Source of the DNA: Limnoperna fortunei | Lineage: Eukaryota; Mollusca; Bivalvia; Mytilida; Modiolidae | NCBI GenBank assembly: GCA_944474755.1 | Contig: OX104113.1 | Span: 59,478,074-59,542,073 of the forward strand | Reading direction: 5' to 3' | DNA: 64,000 nt | Shown: positions 56,175 through 64,000 of the stretch, piece after piece | Numbering within the stretch: position 1 is the stretch's first letter | Layout: each line of letters starts with the position of its first letter | Notes under the pieces: generated by a model | What the model was told of the DNA's origin: nothing | Databases searched by the model: none | The model's input: only the letters and a program-made list of their open reading frames with translations | Program-made: the position numbers and the translations under genes

Positions 56175-59113
56175 CAGTCAAATCCACTTTATCGCAAACT
56201 GGTTAATAGCAAAATTCGGTTTATGGCAAACTTTTTCCAAACACCAAACCATTTGCCATTGAACCAATGTAAAATTGACCTTTTAATTGCAAAGCATTTA
56301 ATAGAAAAATTCGCCTAATTGCAAAGCAAACCTTTTGCAAAATGTTAAAAATTGCAGTTTATTTGCAAAAATTGCAATTAAATTTGAAAGTTTCACATGT
56401 TGTTGCGATTGATCATCTCCGAATAACGATGTCAAATACGAAGACAGTTACATCAATTACATCGTTGGAACTGGATGCTTTAACCTTTGTATTGTTTTAA
56501 AGAATAAAAATATTATATGAAATTAGTGTTTATTCTTTATCTTTCATCAATATATTTGCACAAAATGTTGAATTACATGCAATGTGTACCTTTATTCACG
56601 TAATGTTCTTTATTTACAAAATGTAAACATCAGACGCCATATTGTTTTACATAAATCATCACGTGTGATCTCACATACATGTTCTATTTTTAGACAAACA
56701 TTGAACACTCATGCATTAAGTAAATTAATGATTACAATCAGTTGATTAGATCAAAAGAATTTAATAAATATTTTTTCATGTTAATCCATAGATAATTAGA
56801 AGTTAATTACCATCCATTAGAAAATTGTTAATTTTTTTTTGTTCAATTCATGAATGTTAATTAGCACATCAAAGGAAAATTGAGAAATAAAATTAAAATG
56901 TTTGTTAATTCGGTTTTGAGCAGTGGTTACAGTAAGAGCTTGGACAACAAACATTTAATATTATTTTTGATATAAAATGAATCAACTGTAAGGGTTAATC
57001 GTTCAGTTAACCAAAATGTCTAAGAGAAAGCGTAACGATTTGAGTTTAAGTGATCGATATGAAGTTGTTAAACTTCTTGACCAGAAGTTAACCCAGACCG
57101 AAATATCCAAAAGACTGGGTTGTTCCATATCTCAGATTTGCCGTATTAACGCTAAGCGTGATGAGATAAGGAATCAGTATGAATCTAACTCTAACCCAGA
57201 ACGCAAACGGCAGAGAACCGGTAAATCTGCTGATGTCGAAGCGGCACTTGCAACATGGTTTACCGATGCTAGGTCTCGGGACATTCCCATCTCTGGTCCT
57301 GTCCTGGAGGAGAAAGCTAGGGACCTAGCTGTAGCATTACACCAGCCAGACTTTAACCCTACTCAAGGATGGCTAGCAAGATGGAAGACAAGAAATAATA
57401 TCGTTTATAAAAAACAGCACGGCGAGAAGAAAGATTCCGACATTAATGCAGCAGATCACTGGGTTACCAACGTCCTACCAGACCTACTTCAAAGTTATAA
57501 GCCAGAAGACATTTATAACGCTGACGAGACAGGGATCTACTACAGAGCTTTACCCGATGGCACACTGACACAAAAGTCCCAACAAATACATGGTGGCAAA
57601 AAAGCTAAAGATCGAATAACAGCCATGGTTGCTTGCAATATGGATGGTACAGATAAAAGGCGATTACTTGTTATTGGTAAAAGCAAAGAGCCACGATGTT
57701 TTAGAGGTGTCAAAAACTTACCAGTGACATATCACTTCAACAAAAACTCCTGGATGACATCAGTTATATTCACCCAGTGGTTAAAAGATTTGAATCGAGA
57801 CATGCGACGACAACAACGACACATCCTTTTACTAGTGGACAACTGTAGCGCCCATCCACAAACTGCAGGAGATGGACTTACCAACGTCAGACTTTGTTAC
57901 CTGCCTCCAAACACAACTGCAGTAATCCAACCTTGTGACCAAGGCATTATTCGAAATCTTAAAGGCCATTACAGATCACAAGTCGTACGAAAAATTATTG
58001 GAGACGTCGACTCAAACCAGGAACTCAGTGCTAATGACATTTCAAAGAAACTGACTCTACTAGATGCCGTTCATATGCTGACAACTGCCTGGAGAAACGT
58101 CAAACCCATGACCATTTCCAATTGCTTCAGAAAAGCCGGCTTCGATTTTCAACATGATTCCGATTCGACACCAGACGCCACAACCGACGACATCGAACTT
58201 CCACATCAGATGACCCAGCCCGAATTTGAAACATTTGTTGACCATGACCAAGCTACAGAGTGCCACGGAATGATGAACGACGAGGACATTGCCGCCTCCA
58301 TTCTAAAAGACGAACCATCACAAAACGAAGAACAACCTGACCAAAGTGACAACGAGGACGACGAGACCGAGTACAAACTACCCGTTACATTAAATCACGC
58401 AGAGTCATGCCTCACAGACTTGCGACGTGTCTTAGAAGAAAAGGGCACGTCAGAGACCGACTTCACTTTGTTCTACGCATTTGAAGAACAGATACGAAAG
58501 ATGTTCGAGTCTACAAAACGACAAGCGAAGATAACGGAATTCGGGGAATGGCGTCCGTGAAACATTTATAAACTTTATTCAAATTGTGATTTAATGTAAT
58601 GTTAATTTATTATTATATTTAGTGCTCTAAATGAAAAACATCTGTTATTTAATAATAAATTGTTTAGAATACATTTTATCCAGTAGCGTCATTTTTGCAG
58701 CCATGCGCAATTGAGTTACTACATTCCCACAAAACACGCACTGCTACGTATTATATTAATCGTTTCTATATGCCCTTTCACACACACACAAGGTAAAAAA
58801 TAGGTCGTTTGTGTAATTTAATATCGACAAGGTAAACAATAAAAATATAAACACATATACGATTATTTTGACATCTTTATTTCTCAATCATTCAATATTA
58901 AAGAAACAAATGACAAATAACACATTTTCTTGAAAAATGAACGCTAAAATCAGTGGGCAACAGATGTCTGTTCGAAATACACAACAAATTAAGTCAGCTG
59001 ATTCTTACTTCCGGTTTTTACCGAGAGTTTAACGTTTTCGGCTTATCGCAAAAGCCGGTTTATTGCAAAATTTTCTCTGACAAATAGGCTTTGCAATTAA
59101 GCGGATTCAACTG
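56175..59113 (+). mobile_element. Autonomous Tigger/pogo-type DNA transposon, 2.94 kb
   Basis: The left end is CAGTCAAATCCACTTTATCG. The right end, reverse-complemented, starts CAGTTGAATCCGCTTAATTG. Both are flanked by TA (56173-56174 and 59114-59115), the pogo/Tigger target site. Several subterminal copies of a ttgcaaag/atcgcaaa motif lie inside each end (for example 56190-56360 and 59045-59105). It encloses the 514-residue transposase and no other gene. Confidence 0.92.
57016..58560 (+). CDS. Tigger/pogo-family transposase, 514 aa, apparently intact
   Basis: This is a DDE transposase of the pogo/Tigger group (Tc1/mariner-related) that cuts and pastes its own element at TA sites. Residues about 7-56 form a CENP-B/Psq-type helix-turn-helix (LSDRYEVVKLL, TEISKRLGCSISQICR). 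Residues about 72-130 form a second, CENPB-type DNA-binding domain (GWLARWKTRNNI). The catalytic domain spans about 165-365 with IYNADETG (D170), LLLVDNCSAH (D275) and VIQPCDQG (D308), giving DD32D spacing. An acidic tail (about 436-452) precedes a C-terminal QAKITEFG segment resembling a PCNA-binding PIP box without its second aromatic residue. The reading frame is uninterrupted and the start ATG follows ccaaa. It lies between well-matched TIRs inside POLA1 intron 9, on the same strand. Domestication is possible, but a young autonomous element is the simpler reading. Confidence 0.93.
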   Translation: MSKRKRNDLSLSDRYEVVKLLDQKLTQTEISKRLGCSISQICRINAKRDEIRNQYESNSNPERKRQRTGKSADVEAALATWFTDARSRDIPISGPVLEEKARDLAVALHQPDFNPTQGWLARWKTRNNIVYKKQHGEKKDSDINAADHWVTNVLPDLLQSYKPEDIYNADETGIYYRALPDGTLTQKSQQIHGGKKAKDRITAMVACNMDGTDKRRLLVIGKSKEPRCFRGVKNLPVTYHFNKNSWMTSVIFTQWLKDLNRDMRRQQRHILLLVDNCSAHPQTAGDGLTNVRLCYLPPNTTAVIQPCDQGIIRNLKGHYRSQVVRKIIGDVDSNQELSANDISKKLTLLDAVHMLTTAWRNVKPMTISNCFRKAGFDFQHDSDSTPDATTDDIELPHQMTQPEFETFVDHDQATECHGMMNDEDIAASILKDEPSQNEEQPDQSDNEDDETEYKLPVTLNHAESCLTDLRRVLEEKGTSETDFTLFYAFEEQIRKMFESTKRQAKITEFGEWRP

Positions 59114-59248
59114 TAGTAGTTTGGCAGTCTTCTGGTGTATGATTGACCTGCAGTCATGATGTGAAACATACTGATGTTTTGCCCATTAAAGAGTGACTTG
59201 AGTCTTACCTAGCACATTTTTGAACTGAATGTCAAAAAGTCCAGATGT

Positions 59249-60056
59249 CTGTGTTAGCGCTAATAGGTCGCCACAGTCGCCAATGAGAATTAAACTTTAA
59301 TGTGGCGAAGTGTTATTCATTCTCGTTCGCCACGTTGGCGAAGTGAAAGCGAAAGTAAAATGTTGACTGTCGAAATCTAAAATAAATCTTTGAGATAAAG
59401 TTCGGAGCGGTAACGATATATATCCGGGAAATTTCAATGCGTAATTGTCTATTCCGTAAAAACATTACCCTTGTCCGAATTTGTTTTCGATTTTACTCAA
59501 TACCGAACTGGTTCCCATTGCAGTAATTGATCTTAATTCCAGTTTAATTTTGTCAAGCATGGCGAAACGCCAGCGTTCAATGCTTTCGTTCTTACCTAAC
59601 GCTGACGAAAAGAAACAAAATCTATTTTATTTGATTCCACTCCACAGATGTACAAGGTGATGATATGACATTTTTAAGCATTCCATGACTTTTGTAATGA
59701 TTGGATTTGCACAGTTATTATTTCTTGACTTGTTTAATAAAGTTTACTCTATTATCATCTGGTTAAATGTTTTCATTTAAAAGTTGAACCTCAGCACTAA
59801 ATCTAAATTCTTCAAATGAAGAACAGTTGTAAAAGACCTGGTTGTGACCTATGAATGGAATTAATCCCAAATTTTAGTGTTGCTCATCACATATTCCCCC
59901 TTTTCTATACAAGTCATTTAAATTTACAGCTTCCATATTTTGCACACACAAATTTTGCTGAAATGTTGTGGCTAACAAATTTCAAATGTGGCTAAGTAAA
60001 ATTTGGATGTATTAGCCACATTGGCTAATGGAAATTTTGAGGTAGTGCTAACACAG
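59249..60056 (+). mobile_element. hAT-like element L with 5-bp TSD and transposase N-terminal remnant
   Basis: Ends are CTGTGTTAGCGCTA and, reverse-complemented, CTGTGTTAGCACTA; TSD GATGT lies at 59244-59248 and 60057-60061. Subterminal ggtcgccacagtcgcc and cgttggcgaagtg occur on the left, and gtggctaa motifs on the right. Near 59560 a short frame MAKRQRSMLSFLPNADEKKQ resembles the N-terminus of animal hAT transposases and then breaks off. Confidence 0.65.
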
Positions 60057-60076
60057 GATGTTGACATTTATATTTA

Positions 60077-60960
60077 CAGTAGTCCCCCTCTTATAAGACC
60101 ACTCCATCTGAATCATGAAAGTGGTCTTATAATTGGGGTGGTCTTTCTTGAGGGGATATATACAGGTTTATAGAGCTTGGTCGGTTGATTAGAAGCAAGA
60201 ACTGTGAAGTGATTAAGAATCACACTAAATAAATATTTGTATTTTATTTTTCAGTATAAATAAAAATAAAATGAATTCATGCAGTTTTTATCTGTTAAAA
60301 ATGTGTAATGATAATATAAGAATTCCAAGTCTTCTTAACAGTGAATGTTTCATTTCCTGTTTTATCTGTATTATCATTGTTTTTATCACTTTTATTGTCT
60401 GCCCAGGTTCCACTTCGTAGTTTATTAAAGTTCTGTTTAGGTCGAAAAAAGGCAGGTTTTTCTATGTTCCAGTTTCCCAAGTTTTGTCAATTTTCACATT
60501 GTTTGTTGTAAATTTTGATTTATGATTATGTTGGTACATTGACCGATTATCTCCTTGTTGAATATTTCAGTCTTCTTGTAATAAACCCGATTTCTGTAAT
60601 GCCGAAATCAAACTGATCTACAATATCCTACCTGTTTTCCCCTTTAATCCAGGTTAAAAATCTTTCTTTTACGCGATTTCGACATATTGTTTACGGTTGT
60701 TGAACTGTTTCCGTACTGGATTACGATAATAAAACCAAATCTTGTTCTATTCGAGACTTCCAAAATAAACATCCGGTCAGTGAAAATTGTCTTCGTGAGG
60801 GGAATTTACATTGTGTCAAAAAACGTGGTCGCTGGTGGCGTTTGAGGGGTGGTCATTCACAAGAGGTAATTTTACTTTAGAAACACTTAATGCATCAGGG
60901 TTTTGGCCAGATAAAGCGGGTGGTCGCTGGCTAAGGGATCATATAAGAGGGGGACTACTG
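60077..60960. mobile_element. pogo/Tigger-type MITE, 884 bp
   Basis: Perfect TIRs CAGTAGTCCCCCTCTTATA at both ends sit at TA targets (60075-60076 and 60961-60962). Subterminal gtggtc motifs flank an interior without a transposase frame. It lies in POLA1 intron 9. Confidence 0.92.
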
Positions 60961-60962
60961 TA

Positions 60963-61799
60963 CTTCCAAACTGGGACTATTATAACTAATTTATAGGTAG
61001 ATTTATAGGTTCTTGTTCCAAACAACTCATTACCCTCTCCACTTTTTTCATATCCTAGTGAATAGCAGATTATCATATTGATATATACAAAAATTAAAAG
61101 TTTATTAAATAACTCATCTAATGTTCATACTTAATATATCTTGTACCGATCAGGAATTCTGACTTTTTGCAAGGTTGTGACCATGTATTGACATTTGAAA
61201 TCACAAGTGTATTATCAACGCTTAATTTTAACCATCAAGAGTGTCCATCAGCACCGCAGATGTATTGTTTAAAAAGCATCTTAATTAAAGCTTATTTGCC
61301 ACCCGAATTTTGTTACTTGCTAAGAATCGGACGAAACAGGTAATATTGATCGCCATTTGTAAGAATATGTTATCATGCATCAGGGACAGAATTGACATGA
61401 AGTATATTTGTACGTGTCCAACAACTGACACAGACACTTACAGGGACACGTTAGATGTTGAATAGGTGCATCCAGAACTGAAAAGACTCGTATCATATGC
61501 TTCTAGACATGTTGCAATGATCCCTGATATATTTATTTAAAGAAAACATATTTTATTGTTTTAGTCATCTAAATTTCAACTGTCAAATATCAGATATTTT
61601 TGCTTTTAGACTTAAAAACTATGCCTTATACTTCAGTTCCATTTATCTTAGAAAGAGTTTAAAAGGTCATTCCTTGCATCAGTTGTTTAGGTTTGTAAAC
61701 AGTTTATGATGTGAATAAATCTCATTCTCTGAAACAGAGTTTGAAGCTACATATCTCGGATTTGACCTCTGCTCAGGAAAGTGATGAATAATGTTGGGC
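60963..61799. other. POLA1 intron 9, nothing recognised
   Basis: AT-rich sequence without a supported exon, RNA gene or repeat boundary. Confidence 0.5.
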
Positions 61800-62486
61800 A
61801 CATGCTAAGTCATGCATTTTTCTTAGCAGTTTAATTATTGAGGATAATGTATAAAAGACAGTAAAGAGTTTTATTAACTATTCAGTATACTTCATAAGTA
61901 CAAGTATTAAACATAACAATAAAAAAAAACAATGGACTGTCACAAAACTGTTCATTAAAATAAATATTTTTTTGCTATTAGTACACAAATTGAAAATTAC
62001 ACCATTGTGACACACAATATATAATGTATTTAATGTAAAAGTATGTAAACATATTTAACTTAAATTTGTTTAAAGTAACTGCCAAAATACTATTTTTTAT
62101 TATGGTTCTATCATTGCAATAATCATTTCAACATTGTCAGCATCACATTTGCAATCTCTGGTGCCAAAATCATATGCGCTTCGAAAATTTTCATAAGTTC
62201 TTTTGCTCTGAACTGGTTTCATGTCGTATTTTTAAGCTATAGTGTATTTACCAAATAACAGTCAAATGGTTTCCAGCTTACACTGTGGCGTGCAAACATA
62301 AACATGACGGGATATCAAAAACACGAAGATTTCTTACCAAAATGGGAATCAAATTTGAAAGGTGACATAAAGCAATTGTACAAAATAAAAGGGTGACTTC
62401 ACTTGGCTTTTGAAGATGATCAAGAGGGAAGTGTGACCATGATAAAGCGACTTCCTGGACCAAGTCGCCCTCCAACGCCAGCCCTG
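61800..62486. mobile_element. Truncated hAT-like element related to I
   Basis: The right end CCAACGCCAGCCCTG matches the TIR of element I, next to gcgacttc/gaagtgtgacc motifs. Internally it is the inverted relative of 32452-33381 (matching tttgcaatctctggtgcc, gaactggttt and gcagtttaattattgagg). The other end, with agggagaag repeats, is missing. Confidence 0.65.
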
Positions 62487-63879
62487 ATAATATTATCGAA
62501 CCTAATACAGAGCAGCTATTAGTCCTTTGATTTCAGTTATAGACCTCAGCACTGGGGTCACACTTTGTATTGCAGAACATGGTCGTTTTGATTTCAGTTA
62601 TAGACCTTAGCAATGGGGTCGCACATTGTATTACAGAATGCTATAAAAATCCAGCACATTTGTCTAGCACAAAGAACAAATTTGTTTACTTTTAATTACT
62701 CTCCAAAATTGCATCACAAATATAGTCTTGCAATTTTGAAAATTGGGTTGATGGGACATATGCTAATATCAGTTTTAGAAATAATTTTATCAGATTAAAG
62801 TTTTTAATGTCTTTAAGTTTTTTTTTGCCTGCATGTACAAATCAAATCAAAAGATACAATTATAGATGTCAATGCCAATGAAATATACCAGTTGATTTAT
62901 GTAAACTTTTAAATTTGAGGAGAAAGTAGACTCGGAGATAAGAGGTGATATTGAATTGAATCCGAAAAAATTTGACTGAACAGTAATTCTTGTGCTAATC
63001 CTGGAAACAGTGATACCATACATTGCTATGAATCATATTGAAGTTGCTTTTTCTCTAATTTTGACATAATATTTCAATTGCTTGACCGTTGTGGAAAATA
63101 TAGTTCTCGTCACCAAGGGTCCGGAAACGGTCATATTTGCCGGACATGACCGAAATTTATACTAAAATGACCGACTACGATTTGCTCAAATCTGACATAA
63201 AAAAAAGAAAAATATTTTATAATAATCACTTGTTGGACTTAATCCCTTTAATTTCTTCTAGAAATATTTGTATTAAAAAATCAACCCTAAGGCTATTTCC
63301 TGTCACTGACATATGTTTATTGACCACCGACCGGTGATTACGTAATAGGTAAACAGGTGGTGACCGATCTGTTTCATCCATATCGTAAACATACTATTGC
63401 AACAACATTTTGAATATACAGAGATTGAATACATGTATAATAGATTGTTTCTATCTCACATTTCTAAGAAAAAAAGACAACTTTACAGTATAGTCAATAG
63501 TGGTACACGCAACTTGAATGAAAAACACGTGCGGTCAAAATTGTACACTACGCAAGCGCCAATGTAACTAAACGTTACATAAATCAAAAGAAAACCAATT
63601 TGAAGAAAAATTCCTTGAAAATAATGAGAACAAAAATGATTATTCATTTAATTATAAAAAACTTGTTAAAAGAATTCATCGCAGAATAAAGCATAAATTC
63701 ACTATTCTAGCCTAACTTGTTGCAATTATAGGTGACAACTTCCTATTTCCGGTAAATGAAAAACTCGCCGGGATATTCATCAAAACAACGTTGTTTGCCA
63801 TTATTTTGTTGCATAGACAACATGTCATCTTACAATAAAGATTTTTAGGCAGGAGATTGTATCTCTACATATATTTTCG
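62487..63879. other. POLA1 intron 9, mostly unassigned
   Basis: At 62528-62560 and 62586-62620 a short phrase (gatttcagttatagacctcagc) occurs twice. At 63110-63180 and 63325-63370 repeated gaccg/cggtc phrases (ggaaacggtcat, catgaccgaaat, atgaccgacta, ggtgaccgat) suggest a degraded subterminal-repeat element. No exon found. Confidence 0.4.
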
Positions 63880-64000
63880 CTAACTCACACTATCGTGGCG
63901 AAACGACCCGACGTGCAAACAAGTTTCTGTACGAAACGACCCCAGACCAATAATATTCACTACCATGGAATATGGTAATTTCTTAGGGGGAAAAATGACC
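63880..64000. repeat. Possible start of another minisatellite-ended element (cut by window edge)
   Basis: Phrases gtggcgaaacgacccgacgt and tacgaaacgaccccag resemble, in unit form, the TIR minisatellites of elements B, C and D. No partner can be seen because the window ends here. Confidence 0.3.

Noticed and set aside
58060..58266. 68-codon minus-strand frame
   Set aside because: It is an antisense shadow of the Tigger transposase gene.
61140..64000. POLA1 exon 10
   Set aside because: I looked for the conserved segment that follows exon 9 in Pol alpha but saw no matching frame with splice sites; the intron probably extends past the window.

Overview
The window reads as a nuclear genome fragment from a mollusc, probably a bivalve. 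It is AT-rich and has split genes with GT..AG introns. Its repeats are of types known from bivalves: a tRNA-headed SINE resembling molluscan V-SINEs, and short elements with tandem-repeat cores resembling Helentron-derived 'pearl'/HINE elements. No prokaryotic or viral genome features were seen. Species cannot be fixed from sequence alone.

Only one host gene is supported: the 5' half of POLA1, the catalytic subunit of DNA polymerase alpha. Nine exons lie on the + strand between 29312 and 55278, phases agree at all eight junctions, and together they encode about 390 residues of the N-terminal region. The initiator exon was not found, and the gene runs off the right edge inside an intron of at least 8.7 kb. 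The introns are packed with transposable elements.

Left part (1-29 kb): no host gene recognised. From 786 to 2550 is a TIR element with a Helentron-like insertion. From 8.4 to 16.5 kb lie three MULE-like elements (8417-11030, 13948-14587, 14850-16503). Each has terminal inverted repeats built from its own short minisatellite and 8-9 bp target-site duplications; one carries a decayed PHD plus FLYWCH zinc-finger gene. At 16590-16778 is an inverted repeat with a hammerhead-ribozyme-like core. From 17779 to 27092 is a four-level nest: hAT-like element, then MULE-like element, then a CACTA element with about 1 kb inverted arms, then two small TIR elements.

Middle and right part (29-55 kb, POLA1 introns): three Helentron-like families with tandem cores of about 146, 165 and 167 bp, one of them nested inside another copy of its own family; small hAT-like elements; SINEs; a 460 bp direct duplication; and a second CACTA copy inside a SINE that ends about 30 bp before exon 9.

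Right end (55.3-64 kb): a Tigger/pogo element with an uninterrupted 514-residue transposase (56175-59113), a small hAT-like element, a pogo-type MITE, a truncated TIR element, and what may be the start of another minisatellite-ended element at the window edge. The value of the window is that nested copies and paralogous empty sites give exact boundaries and relative ages for about ten transposon families.
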